This document shows, in pieces, positions 1-9,263 of a DNA stretch of 64,000 nucleotides (positions are counted from its first letter, which is position 1; each line of letters starts with the position of its first letter). Below the pieces are notes generated by a model, which saw nothing but the letters and a program-made list of their open reading frames with translations, did not search any database and had not been told where the DNA came from. The DNA is from Bacillota bacterium (GTDB taxonomy: Bacteria > Bacillota > Clostridia > Acetivibrionales > DSM-1351), in the NCBI GenBank assembly GCA_023409265.1, contig JAEYHZ010000004.1, positions 310,001 through 374,000 of the forward strand, in the 5' to 3' direction. Made by a program: the position numbers and the translations under genes.

Positions 1-175
1 ATTAAATTTAGCCGGGTAAATTGACCAAATTTAGTACATAGCTTAACATGAAGGAATTTCCAAAAACAATACCAGGGATTGGCTGAGATAAGTCTCCGGT
101 CGGTCCTGAGCTTTATTTGCTAAGCTGGATATACAAAAGACAAATATTATTTGCAATGGTTATTTGGAGGTTACT

Positions 176-655
176 ATGTATAACGTAGGAGACAAAATTG
201 TATATCCAATGCATGGTGCAGGAGTAATTGAGTCTATTGAAGAACGGGAAATACTGGGTAAGAAATGCAGCTATTATGTTATGAAAATTCCTATCGGTGA
301 TTTAAAGGTAATGATTCCAACCAATAATGTGAATGATATTGGAATCAGGGATGTCATTAGCATATCTGAAGCCGATAAGGTGTTTAATGTTCTGGGAAAC
401 GTGCAGCATGATTTTTGTTCAAACTGGAACAAACGCTACAGGGAGAATATGGTAAAAATTAAAAGTGGTGACATTTTTGAAGTTGCCGAGGTTGTCAGAT
501 CTCTTATGCAGAGAGAGCGTGAAAGAGGACTTTCTACCGGTGAGAGAAAAATGTTAAACAGTGCGAAACAGATATTAATAAGTGAACTGGTTCTTGCAAA
601 AGGGTTAAATCAGCATGAAGTGGAAACCAAAATTCATGAGTACCTTTACGGCTGA
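176..655 (+). CDS. CarD/CdnL-family RNA polymerase-binding regulator
   Basis: CarD-type proteins bind the RNA polymerase beta subunit and stabilise open promoter complexes, mainly at stable RNA and housekeeping promoters. The 159-residue product starts MYNVGDKIVYPMHGAG, the typical opening of the CarD_CdnL_TRCF N-terminal Tudor-like domain (about residues 1-60), followed by the helical C-terminal DNA-binding part. I chose ATG at 176 because GGAGG at 166-170 is correctly spaced. An in-frame TTG at 164 overlaps that site and would add four residues. It heads a run with the PIN/TRAM gene and ispD, an order common in Firmicutes. The 175 bases upstream hold no other gene I can see. Confidence 0.93.
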   Translation: MYNVGDKIVYPMHGAGVIESIEEREILGKKCSYYVMKIPIGDLKVMIPTNNVNDIGIRDVISISEADKVFNVLGNVQHDFCSNWNKRYRENMVKIKSGDIFEVAEVVRSLMQRERERGLSTGERKMLNSAKQILISELVLAKGLNQHEVETKIHEYLYG

Positions 656-684
656 GAAAAAATACCTTTTGAAGGAGATTTATT

Positions 685-1722
685 GTGTTAAACAGGATTA
701 TAAAGATTTCTTTTGCTATTCTAGGTGCTGTCACCGGTTTTACAATATTGAGGACAATTTTTATAAGTAATAACATAAAATTGAGCGAAAATTTTAGAAT
801 TTCTATTTTCGTTCTATTTGTATTGGCCTTTTGTGCGTTATTTTATTTCATGGCAGCCAAAATAATTGAATTCGTCGGTGGTTTTATTGATAAAATCGAA
901 AATAGAATTCAAAATATAACTCTATCTGAATTATTCATTGGTGCTATCGGTCTGATCGTTGGTTTGGTAGTGGCTAATCTTATAACTATTCCCATTATTA
1001 AAATTCAAATAATTGGGGTACCTTTTGCCGTAATTATTAATATACTGTTTGGTTTTACCGGAGTGGGCCTCTCTCTAAGAAAGAGAAACGAGAACTTTAT
1101 TGATCTCTTTAAAGATTCAAAGGGAAGCTCAAATATCCCAAAGCTTTTGGATACAAGTACCATTATAGATGGCAGGATTCTTGACATATGCACTGCCGGT
1201 TTCATGGACGGGGATATCATAGTACCTTCTTTTGTTTTGGAGGAACTCAGGCATATAGCCGATTCACAGGATAATTTGAGAAGGGCAAGAGGCAGACGGG
1301 GTTTGGATATTCTCAATCTGCTTCAAAAAGATAGTAATTACAATGTCAGAATTGAAGAATTTGATTTTCATAACATTGAAGCAGATGAAATGTTAATGAA
1401 GGCTTCTGCTAAATTAAAGGGCAAACTCGTCACAATTGATTATAATCTCAGTAAGGTGGCAGCATTGAAAGGAATAAAGGTTCTGAACATCAATGAACTT
1501 GCAAATGCTGTAAAGCCTATTGCTCTTCCCGGTGAGGAAATGAGTATCCAGGTAGTAAAAGACGGCAGGGAAAACGGACAGGGTGTGGGCTTCCTCGAGG
1601 ATGGTACAATGATTGTTGTCGAAGGAGGCAAAAAATTTCTGGGTGAAACAATACAGGTTATGGTTACAAGTGTTCTGCAGACTTCTGCCGGAAGAATGGT
1701 TTTTGCAAAGCCGAATAAATAG
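685..1722 (+). CDS. PIN/TRAM domain membrane protein (YacL family)
   Basis: 345 residues. Hydrophobic stretches in roughly residues 5-115 suggest about four membrane helices. A PIN nuclease-like domain follows from about 150 (LLDTSTIIDGR, with acidic residues typical of the PIN metal site), and a TRAM RNA-binding domain lies in the last 60 residues. Architecture and position between carD and ispD match B. subtilis YacL. A membrane-anchored RNase role is suggested by the domains, but the substrate is not established. The start is GTG at 685 after AAGGAG at 672-677. It lies 29 bases after the carD-like gene and 5 bases before ispD, so the three are probably co-transcribed. Confidence 0.9.
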   Translation: MLNRIIKISFAILGAVTGFTILRTIFISNNIKLSENFRISIFVLFVLAFCALFYFMAAKIIEFVGGFIDKIENRIQNITLSELFIGAIGLIVGLVVANLITIPIIKIQIIGVPFAVIINILFGFTGVGLSLRKRNENFIDLFKDSKGSSNIPKLLDTSTIIDGRILDICTAGFMDGDIIVPSFVLEELRHIADSQDNLRRARGRRGLDILNLLQKDSNYNVRIEEFDFHNIEADEMLMKASAKLKGKLVTIDYNLSKVAALKGIKVLNINELANAVKPIALPGEEMSIQVVKDGRENGQGVGFLEDGTMIVVEGGKKFLGETIQVMVTSVLQTSAGRMVFAKPNK

Positions 1723-1727
1723 TACAT

Positions 1728-2456
1728 ATGGAGAGAAAAGATTTGGATACAGATAATAATAGCTTTACAAAAAGAGTTACAGCTGTAATAACGGCGGCAG
1801 GTAAAGGGACCAGGATGCATTCCAATATAAACAAGCAGTACATGGAAATTGGAGGAGTTCCCGTTCTTGCCCGGACAATAACTGTATTTGAGCAGTGTGA
1901 AGCAATAGATGATATCATTGTGGTTGTAAATGAAGAAGATATAAATTATTGCAGAAAAGCAATTGTTGATAAATATAATCTTTCTAAAGTAAGATCCTTG
2001 GTCAGCGGAGGTGCAGAGCGCCAGAACTCGGTATATAAAGGGCTCTGCGCAGCAGGAGCTGATTGTGGGATTGTGTTGATACATGACGGCGCCAGACCGT
2101 TTGTGACTGAAAAAAACGTAGTCGACTGTATAGAAGGCGCCAGAATCCACCGTGCTTGCGGAATAGGCGTAAGATTAAAAGATACTGTAAAAATATCTGA
2201 TGAGTACGGCTTTGTTGCATCTACACCTGACAGAAGCACCCTCTGGAGTATTCAGACTCCTCAAGGCTTTCAATTTAATGTTATTAAGAAGGCCCACCAA
2301 GAGGCTGTGAAAGCTGATTATACCGGAACAGATGATATGGTTCTGGTGGAGAGACAGGGGATTCCCGTTAAAATAATTGAGGGGAGCTATCAGAACATTA
2401 AAATAACTACACCGGAGGATATTGTAATCGGAGAGTCTATTTTATCTAAACTTTAA
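1728..2456 (+). CDS. ispD: 2-C-methyl-D-erythritol 4-phosphate cytidylyltransferase
   Basis: IspD catalyses the third step of the MEP isoprenoid pathway, joining CTP and methylerythritol phosphate to give CDP-ME. The sequence shows the nucleotide-binding motif AAGKGTRM near residue 24, the HDGARPFV motif in the middle, and the TPQGF and TDD motifs of the family. Length (242) is normal. It follows the PIN/TRAM gene by 5 bases with no ribosome site before ATG 1728, so coupling is likely. TTG at 1743, preceded by GGAGAG, is an alternative start that would remove five residues. A terminator hairpin follows at 2499. A divergent ispF lies 8.7 kb downstream on the other strand. Confidence 0.93.
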   Translation: MERKDLDTDNNSFTKRVTAVITAAGKGTRMHSNINKQYMEIGGVPVLARTITVFEQCEAIDDIIVVVNEEDINYCRKAIVDKYNLSKVRSLVSGGAERQNSVYKGLCAAGADCGIVLIHDGARPFVTEKNVVDCIEGARIHRACGIGVRLKDTVKISDEYGFVASTPDRSTLWSIQTPQGFQFNVIKKAHQEAVKADYTGTDDMVLVERQGIPVKIIEGSYQNIKITTPEDIVIGESILSKL

Positions 2457-2498
2457 TATTTTACTACCAACAAATTACTACCAGCAAAACTACAGACA

Positions 2499-2540
2499 AA
2501 AAGGATCGAAGGTATTTAAAAAATCCCCCGATCCTTTTCT
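2499..2540 (+). terminator. Rho-independent terminator after ispD
   Basis: AAAAGGATCG (2499-2508) pairs perfectly with CGATCCTTTT (2529-2538), and Ts continue past the stem. It closes the carD-like/PIN-TRAM/ispD transcript. Confidence 0.8.
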
Positions 2541-2748
2541 TGTATATTTCCAGTTCCTGATGTTAATAGCAAAGCTTAATTTTACTATTTTTTTATTACT
2601 TCAAAGGTGGAAAAGTCTTACTGTACCATTATAACAATAATTACAAAACACAAAAATAATATTATTTATTTAAAAAATAATGTGATATAATTTATGTACA
2701 TACTGTCTAAATTTATTATTATCATTTAATTAAGGAGCATATGTAATT

Positions 2749-3720
2749 ATGATTATTAACACATCGTTATGTAACCCAAAAGCCAGCAATGAGGCGAAAA
2801 AATTAATGGAGTATTTGGGAAGTGTTTACCGAAAACGTATTCTTACGGGACAGCATACTCAAACTCCTGAGCAGAAGGAACTCTGGTACATAAGGGAGAA
2901 AACGGGTAAACTTCCTGCTATCTGCGGTTTCGAGCTCCTGGGATATTCACCCAATGTCAACTATGCCGAATCGGATGAGGAATGTTTAAAAGAAGTTTAT
3001 GAAAATCAGAATACAATTGAAACCGCATTGGAGTGGGCCGAAAAATATGGTGGAATTGTAACCTACTGCTGGCACTGGTTTTCTCCCATGTACGGGAAAC
3101 ATAAGAGCTTTTATACCGAGCACACCGAGTTTGATATAGGTAAAGCTATGGATGAAAAGGCTGAAGAGTATGCAGCAATAATTTCCGATATTGATTACAT
3201 AGCAGAAAAACTTAAGATTTTCAGGGATAAAAATATTCCAATTCTTTGGAGGCCTCTTCATGAAGCAGAAGGAGGGTGGTTCTGGTGGGGAGCCAAAGGA
3301 CCGGAGCCCTGTAAAAAGCTGTGGAGGCTTATGTATGACAGGTTTACAAATTATCATGGCTTAAACAATCTCATCTGGATCTGGAACAGCATATCTTTAG
3401 AATGGTATCCAGGTGATGATTGTGTTGATATTATGAGCTGTGACCATTATTCAGAACCTTATGATTATAATCCGCTGAAAGAGAAATTTGACAAGACAAA
3501 TCTCCCTGCCGCAGGCAATAAAATGGTAGCTTATACTGAAAACGGGACTATTCCCCATCTGGAAAAGGCTATGGAGGAGGAAGCACACTGGCTGTGGTTT
3601 ATGACCTGGAGTAATGATTTTGGCTGTACTGAAAAGTGGACTACCAATGATCATCTTTGCTATACTTATAAAAGCCATATTGCTGTTACTTTAGACGACG
3701 TAAAAAATAAGATTTGGTAA
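2749..3720 (+). CDS. Cytoplasmic GH26 beta-mannanase/mannosidase
   Basis: Family 26 glycoside hydrolase, 323 residues, predicted to cleave beta-1,4-mannosidic bonds with retention. WRPLHEAEGG places the acid/base glutamate at about E172, with the following WFWWGAKGPE typical of GH26. The nucleophile is probably E264 in VAYTENG. There is no signal peptide, dockerin or carbohydrate-binding module, so it should act inside the cell on imported manno-oligosaccharides rather than on polymeric mannan. Its downstream neighbours are a sensor kinase, a response regulator and an oligosaccharide ABC importer, which fits this role. A -10-like TATAAT sits at 2686-2691. The exact product (mannobiose, mannose) cannot be read from sequence. 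Confidence 0.88.
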   Translation: MIINTSLCNPKASNEAKKLMEYLGSVYRKRILTGQHTQTPEQKELWYIREKTGKLPAICGFELLGYSPNVNYAESDEECLKEVYENQNTIETALEWAEKYGGIVTYCWHWFSPMYGKHKSFYTEHTEFDIGKAMDEKAEEYAAIISDIDYIAEKLKIFRDKNIPILWRPLHEAEGGWFWWGAKGPEPCKKLWRLMYDRFTNYHGLNNLIWIWNSISLEWYPGDDCVDIMSCDHYSEPYDYNPLKEKFDKTNLPAAGNKMVAYTENGTIPHLEKAMEEEAHWLWFMTWSNDFGCTEKWTTNDHLCYTYKSHIAVTLDDVKNKIW

Positions 3721-3777
3721 ACATAATACAATGTGATGAAATATAGTTGATATAATCGCTTTTATGGAGCAAGATAT

Positions 3778-5592
3778 ATGAAAATACTTTCTGTTATTGT
3801 ATATAAGTTCAGAGATCTCAAATTTCAAAAAAAACTTATCTGGACGTACATAATCGTTGGTTTGGTACCTATGCTCATTGTAGGTACCATATTAACGAGA
3901 GGAATGAAGAATATGGCAGTTGAACAGGCTATGAAGGAAGCCAATGTAAATACTGACAGGTTACAGAGCCGGATAAATGAAGTGCTGTTAAAACTTACAG
4001 ATGTATCGGACCGCTTATACTCAAATACTGAACTCAAACATATTTTAGTTACCAGGTATGACAGCAGATGGGATATTGTCAGAGAGTATTTTGACTTTAC
4101 AGCAATCCGTGATATGAAACGTTCCTATCCTGAAATTAAAAGTATCGAAATCTACTCCGATAATTATTCTTTAATTGATAATTGGGAAATACGAAAAATT
4201 ACACCTGAAATATCCTCAAGTGATTGGTACAAGAAGGCTCAGAAGAAAAATGGAGAGGTTATCTGGCAATACATATATAACGATATTGCAGAGAGTAATA
4301 CCCTCTGCCTGACTCGATTAATTAAAGATGAGTTTAATGCTAATATAGGAGTTATGGTTATAGCCATTGAGAATTCGTATATACAAAGAATGCTGCGGAA
4401 TGAGCCCTATGACACAATAATAACAGTTGACCAGGGAACAGTAATTTTTTCAAAATCAGCTCTTTTGATTGGTAAAAATATAAAGAATATAGGGCTGGAA
4501 TTGGAAAACGGGTCTGCAGGCAATAAATTAATGGAACTGGAATATAACGGCCTGCCTTCAAAAGTAATAACTAATGCCTTTGTACCTAAAAGCAGTAATA
4601 ATGTTATTAAAATTTATTCAGTTTTACCAATTAAATCAATTGTAAGCAAAGCAAATGAAATAAGCCTTGTAGGAATCATAGTTATAGGAATAAGTTTTAT
4701 AGTATCAACTATTTTGCTGGTGGTATTTTCCAAACTGTTCGGAGATCGTATTAAAAGGCTTAGAAGTGAAATGCATAAAGTTGCAGAGGGAAATTTTGAG
4801 ATTAATGTAGATGTTAAAGGAAAAGATGAATTTGGAGAGTTGTATCAGGATTTATTTACGGTGATCAAAAATATAGAACAGCTTATTTATGAGGCTTATG
4901 AAGAAAGGCTTCTTAATGAGCAGATTAAAAACAAGCAAAAGGAAATAGAATTTAAGATGCTTGCCAATCAAATTAATCCTCACTTCATTTATAATGCACT
5001 TGAAAGTATTAGAATGAAAGCTCATACTGAGGGCCAGACAGAAATTGTGATGGTTGTCAGAGCCTTATCCCGAATTCTTAGACGAAATCTTGAGGTCACA
5101 AATTCCTTGGTCTCTTTGGATTATGAACTGGATCTTGTAAAAAGCTATCTGGAAATGCAAAAATTCCGTTTTGAAGACAGAATAAGCTACAGCATTGATG
5201 TACTGATAGATATTTCAGATGTTATGGTACTGCCGCTTTTGCTTCAGCCAATTGTGGAAAATGCTTTGGTCCATGGCCTTGAAGCCAAAAGAGGGCAGGG
5301 TAATATCAAAATTACAATCAAAGAAGATGGAGATTTACTTGCCATAACTGTTGCCGATAACGGAATTGGAATGAAGGAAGAGAAACTCAGGGAAATGGAT
5401 GAAATTCTTAATGAAGAAACTGACAAAGAAAGTACAAGCATTGGCTTAAAGAATGTAAACAGCAGGATAAAGCTGAAATATGGAGGGATGTTCGGCCTGA
5501 AAGTAACAAGTAAGTACAGGCAAGGTACAAGTGTCACAATTAATCTGCCGAAAGGAGAGGTTCTCAAAAATGTTAAAGGTAATGATAATTGA
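3778..5592 (+). CDS. YesM-type sensor histidine kinase
   Basis: 604-residue membrane sensor kinase. A membrane helix (about 19-40) is followed by a large extracellular sensor region (to about 290), a second helix (about 297-318), HAMP, and a His_kinase domain with QINPHFIYNALES, where H402 is the predicted phospho-acceptor. A HATPase_c domain ends the protein (ENALVHG N box, DNGIGM G1 box). This family senses extracellular carbohydrate, often with the help of a binding protein. The start is ATG 3778 with GGAG at 3766. It overlaps the response regulator gene, and the pair sits between GH26 and an ABC importer, so it probably controls that import system. Confidence 0.93.
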   Translation: MKILSVIVYKFRDLKFQKKLIWTYIIVGLVPMLIVGTILTRGMKNMAVEQAMKEANVNTDRLQSRINEVLLKLTDVSDRLYSNTELKHILVTRYDSRWDIVREYFDFTAIRDMKRSYPEIKSIEIYSDNYSLIDNWEIRKITPEISSSDWYKKAQKKNGEVIWQYIYNDIAESNTLCLTRLIKDEFNANIGVMVIAIENSYIQRMLRNEPYDTIITVDQGTVIFSKSALLIGKNIKNIGLELENGSAGNKLMELEYNGLPSKVITNAFVPKSSNNVIKIYSVLPIKSIVSKANEISLVGIIVIGISFIVSTILLVVFSKLFGDRIKRLRSEMHKVAEGNFEINVDVKGKDEFGELYQDLFTVIKNIEQLIYEAYEERLLNEQIKNKQKEIEFKMLANQINPHFIYNALESIRMKAHTEGQTEIVMVVRALSRILRRNLEVTNSLVSLDYELDLVKSYLEMQKFRFEDRISYSIDVLIDISDVMVLPLLLQPIVENALVHGLEAKRGQGNIKITIKEDGDLLAITVADNGIGMKEEKLREMDEILNEETDKESTSIGLKNVNSRIKLKYGGMFGLKVTSKYRQGTSVTINLPKGEVLKNVKGNDN

Positions 5593-7111
5593 TGATGAAA
5601 AACTTGTCCGTGAAGGTCTGAAAACCGTCATTAAATGGTCTGATTATAACTTCTATGTGTGTGGAGAAGGTGTTGACGGTTTTGATGGGCTTGAAAAAAT
5701 GGATAGCCTTAAACCTGATCTGGTACTGGTAGATATTAAGATGCCGGAAATGGATGGGCTTGAATTCATAAGACAGGCAAAAAAAAGGGGACATAATGCC
5801 AAATTTGTTATTTTAAGCGGATTTTCTGACTTCATATATGCAAAAAAAGCTATTGAACTTGGTGTGAACTCGTACCTGTTAAAACCTGTTGAAGATGATG
5901 AATTAATTGAAAAAGTGAGCGCGCTCGGCATTATCATTTCACAGGAAAAGGAATTGCAGGTAAGGAATCACAAAAAACTTTTTATTGAAAATGTAATTCT
6001 TAATCTACTGCGTGGCGAAAAGGTCGACACAGATATTACAAGCCATATTCAAAATTGTGAACTTGTAAACCATGGATATTATCAAGTTGCTGTAATTTCA
6101 AAGCTTTCGAAGGATTGTTTTTCACTTGGAGACAGTATAAATAATATATATGAAAAAAAATCAACTGTAATACCCTTTAGTATGGATGGTATTACAGGGA
6201 TAATATTTACTGAAAAGGATCAGCAACGCAACTATATAACACTTAATAATTATTCCGGGTATGTTAGAGAAAAGTATGGCTTGGAAGTTGTCGCCTGTGT
6301 TGGAAGACCGGTAAATTCAATTTACCAGCTCCGGGTTTCATACGACGATGCTCTGGAAATACTGGAGAACAGATTTTTCTATAGCAGATCAACTAATGTT
6401 TTAACATTTAAAGATATTTTTAATAGGTCAGCTGAAAATGAAGAATTGGAAGAATTTGACCTGCCTTTTTGTATTGAACGGTTGTTTACCGCTGCCGATG
6501 CAGGAGATGGAAATAGCCTTGAAAAGACTGTTTCAAAGCTGTTTAAAGTTTTTCTTTACAAGAGGTACACAGAGGTTAAGATAAAGGGACTCTGCATTAA
6601 TGTATTAAATGAAGTGTTTAACCTCGTGATTGATTATTATCCTGTGCTTAAGAAGGAAATTCCAACCAATTCACTTATTATGACAGAAATACATGATATA
6701 CAAAATTTCTATAAGTTAAAGGATTATTTTTTAACATCGTTAAGAAACCTTATACCTATTATTGATAATGTTGGTATGACTAATATTTTAAAAAAAATAC
6801 AGGTGTATATTGATAAAAACTATGAAAGGGATCTGACCCTGGAACTGCTTGGGGAGCTTTTTGGCTACAACAGCAGCTATCTCGGTAAAGTATTTAGAAA
6901 TTATTCCGGAGATTCCTTTAATTCCTATTTAGAAAAAATCAGGCTGGAGAATGCGAAGAAAATGCTGCTAAAAGGTTATAAAGTTAATGATGTAGCCTGC
7001 AAGACAGGTTTTAAAAATGTAGACTATTTTTACGTAAAATTCAAAAAATATGTAGGAGTAAGCACTTCCGAATATAAAAACTTATATGGTGAAAAGAAGC
7101 CGGAGAACTAA
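5570..7111 (+). CDS. YesN-type response regulator, AraC output
   Basis: 513 residues: an N-terminal receiver domain (IIDDEKLVREG; predicted phospho-acceptor D55 in VDIKMPEMDG; lysine in LLKPVEDDE), a long middle region of unclear fold, and a C-terminal double helix-turn-helix AraC domain (about 415-510). ATG at 5570 is chosen because AAAGGAGAGG at 5551-5560 fits it, giving a 23-base overlap with the kinase. An upstream in-frame start at 5531 has no ribosome site. It should activate the ABC/GH26 genes around it when phosphorylated. A terminator hairpin overlaps its last codons. Confidence 0.92.
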   Translation: MLKVMIIDDEKLVREGLKTVIKWSDYNFYVCGEGVDGFDGLEKMDSLKPDLVLVDIKMPEMDGLEFIRQAKKRGHNAKFVILSGFSDFIYAKKAIELGVNSYLLKPVEDDELIEKVSALGIIISQEKELQVRNHKKLFIENVILNLLRGEKVDTDITSHIQNCELVNHGYYQVAVISKLSKDCFSLGDSINNIYEKKSTVIPFSMDGITGIIFTEKDQQRNYITLNNYSGYVREKYGLEVVACVGRPVNSIYQLRVSYDDALEILENRFFYSRSTNVLTFKDIFNRSAENEELEEFDLPFCIERLFTAADAGDGNSLEKTVSKLFKVFLYKRYTEVKIKGLCINVLNEVFNLVIDYYPVLKKEIPTNSLIMTEIHDIQNFYKLKDYFLTSLRNLIPIIDNVGMTNILKKIQVYIDKNYERDLTLELLGELFGYNSSYLGKVFRNYSGDSFNSYLEKIRLENAKKMLLKGYKVNDVACKTGFKNVDYFYVKFKKYVGVSTSEYKNLYGEKKPEN

Positions 7112-7128
7112 AATCCGGCTTCTTTTAT
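7095..7128 (+). terminator. Terminator overlapping the end of the response regulator gene
   Basis: AGAAGCCGG (7095-7103) pairs with CCGGCTTCT (7115-7123), then TTTATTTT. The stop codon (7109-7111) lies in the loop. It should separate the two-component transcript from the ABC operon, which then needs its own promoter in 7129-7262. Confidence 0.82.
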
Positions 7129-7262
7129 TTTGCACCCCTGGCAGTACCACCTCTAATTTTCTAAGAAAAATTCTCTAAATTGTCTGGTACGAAAGTTATG
7201 CGTTAGCATATATACTTTCTTTAAGCAGTCAATACCAATTTCTTATAAAGTAGGGGTCATAC

Positions 7263-8234
7263 ATGAGTGTAAACATTGAAACAAAAAAAACAACTGGAAG
7301 AAGCCGGTTGTTTAAAGAAAAGGCAGCGGCCCATTTTCGCCTGCTTGGTGAGCAAAAATATCTGTTATTAATGTCAGTACCCTTTTTTATTTGGGTAATA
7401 GTGTTAAAATACTTGCCTTTATGGGGCTGGACAATGGCTTTCCAGGATTATAGGCCAGGAATAAGCATTTTTGACCAAAAATGGGTGGGCCTGAAACATT
7501 TTAAAGTATTATTTAATGAACCGGATTTTTATATCTCTTTGAGAAATACACTGGGAATGAGCTTTTTAGGTATTACTATTGGTTTTATTCTTCCTGTTTT
7601 ATTCGCCCTAATGCTGAATGAAATAAACAATATTGCTTTCAAAAAGATAGTTCAGACTATTTCCTATCTTCCTCATTTTATATCCTGGGTTATTGCTGCA
7701 AGCATGATCTCAATGATGCTTTCCTCGGACGGAGGAGTGGTCAACAACATTTTATTAAATCTTCACATAATTAATCAACCTATCCAATTTCTGGCAATAC
7801 CAAAGGCGTTCTGGCTATTTTTTATTGCAGCTGATATCTGGAAAGAAGTAGGCTGGAATGCTATTATTCATCTGGCTGCAATATCAGGTGTCGACCAGGA
7901 ATTGTATGAAGCTGCCAAGGTGGATGGCTGCAGCAGATTGGGACGAATTTGGCATATAACCTTACCCGGTATAAGACCAACCATTCTTGTTATGTTAATT
8001 ATGAACATAGGCTGGTTAATGTCAGTAGGTTTTGAAAGACAATTTTTATTAGGAAATTCTGTTGTAGAGCAATATTCGAGGACTTTGGACATGTACGCTC
8101 TCAATTATGGTCTTTCTATGAGCAGGTATTCCTTTGGAACAGCTATCGGAATGTTCCAGTCGATAGTCAGTATTATACTGGTGTTTACTGCCAACAGGCT
8201 GGCTAAAAAAATAGGCGAGGGCCAAATTTTATAG
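7263..8234 (+). CDS. Sugar ABC transporter permease (LplB/YteP type)
   Basis: 323-residue inner-membrane permease with about six hydrophobic helices. The binding-protein-dependent permease (EAA) loop reads EAAKVDGCSRLGRIWHITLPGI, the site that docks the ATPase. The N-terminal 25 residues are charged and cytoplasmic. ATG 7263 follows AGGGGT at 7252. It pairs with the next permease (11-base gap) and the binding lipoprotein. Large binding protein plus this permease type is typical of importers for complex plant oligosaccharides. No ATPase gene is adjacent. Confidence 0.92.
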   Translation: MSVNIETKKTTGRSRLFKEKAAAHFRLLGEQKYLLLMSVPFFIWVIVLKYLPLWGWTMAFQDYRPGISIFDQKWVGLKHFKVLFNEPDFYISLRNTLGMSFLGITIGFILPVLFALMLNEINNIAFKKIVQTISYLPHFISWVIAASMISMMLSSDGGVVNNILLNLHIINQPIQFLAIPKAFWLFFIAADIWKEVGWNAIIHLAAISGVDQELYEAAKVDGCSRLGRIWHITLPGIRPTILVMLIMNIGWLMSVGFERQFLLGNSVVEQYSRTLDMYALNYGLSMSRYSFGTAIGMFQSIVSIILVFTANRLAKKIGEGQIL

Positions 8235-8245
8235 GAGGGATGGAA

Positions 8246-9178
8246 ATGGAAAAAAGTTCTTTGAAAATGAAAAAAAGTTCTTTAATGAAGAAAAGTGCAT
8301 TTGACATTTTTTTTGACGCTATAATATACATCATAATGATTTTTGTTTTAGTTATTACCTTATATCCCTTCCTGAATATTCTTGCAATATCATTAAATGA
8401 TTCCATGGATTCAATGAAGGGCGGAATAGGGATTATCCCCAGAAAGTTTACTCTGGAAAACTACATGGAGATTTTTAAATATAATAACCTTTCCCATTCG
8501 TTTTTAATATCTGTCCTGAGAACTGGTATTGGTACTGCTTGTTCAATTGTATGTACCTGTATGCTTGCATTTGTTTTCAGCAGAAAAGAATTTGTTTACA
8601 GAAAATTGTTTGTTGTTATTTTTGTATTAACAATGTATGTTTCAGGAGGCTTAATCCCGGATTATATGAATATAAGAAATCTTCATCTGCTTGGAAAATT
8701 TGCAGTCTATATAATTCCAGGTTTGATAAGTACTTATAATGTAATAATCATCAGATCCTTTATTGACGGGCTTCCCTACAGTTTGCAGGAATCTGCAAAA
8801 ATTGACGGAGCTAATGACTTGAAAATTTTTGCCGGGATAATATTACCTTTATCATTACCTGTAATTGCAACTATATCACTTTTTATTGCCGTTGGACAAT
8901 GGAATTCCTGGATGGATACTTACCTCTACGCAAGTGGGAAAGCTGAATTGAGTACCCTCCAGTTTGAACTTATGAAAATACTCAGTAATACCACTGCGAA
9001 TCAGAGTGCAGGCGCAAGTCTTATTGATCCAAACAGTGTAACTGCCAGAAAAACCATATCTCCTCAATCCATACGTATGGCTATCACAATAGTTGCAACA
9101 ATTCCTATTGTCATTGTCTATCCATTCGTTCAAAAGTACTTTGTTTCAGGACTTACTTTAGGTGCTGTTAAATCATAA
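8246..9178 (+). CDS. Sugar ABC transporter permease (LplC/YtcP type)
   Basis: Second permease subunit, 310 residues, with about six hydrophobic segments and an EAA loop (ESAKIDGANDLKIFAGIILP). It ends in GLTLGAVKS, a C-terminus seen repeatedly in this family. AGGAGG at 8233-8238 is 1 base from the ATG at 8240 but 7 bases from the ATG at 8246, so I place the start at 8246. It forms a heterodimeric channel with the preceding permease. Confidence 0.9.
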   Translation: MEKSSLKMKKSSLMKKSAFDIFFDAIIYIIMIFVLVITLYPFLNILAISLNDSMDSMKGGIGIIPRKFTLENYMEIFKYNNLSHSFLISVLRTGIGTACSIVCTCMLAFVFSRKEFVYRKLFVVIFVLTMYVSGGLIPDYMNIRNLHLLGKFAVYIIPGLISTYNVIIIRSFIDGLPYSLQESAKIDGANDLKIFAGIILPLSLPVIATISLFIAVGQWNSWMDTYLYASGKAELSTLQFELMKILSNTTANQSAGASLIDPNSVTARKTISPQSIRMAITIVATIPIVIVYPFVQKYFVSGLTLGAVKS

Positions 9179-9263
9179 GAACTTAAATTTATAGTTAGTA
9201 TTAATTTTATTTCAAGATATTAGGCCAAAGGTTTAATATAAATAATCTAAGGAGGATTACATA

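Noticed and set aside
1..175. Possible end of an upstream gene or a riboswitch
   Set aside because: No open frame reaches the edge, and no known riboswitch motif is visible.
5446..5794. Minus-strand frames across the kinase/regulator junction
   Set aside because: They are antisense to well-supported coding sequence and have no ribosome site or domain.
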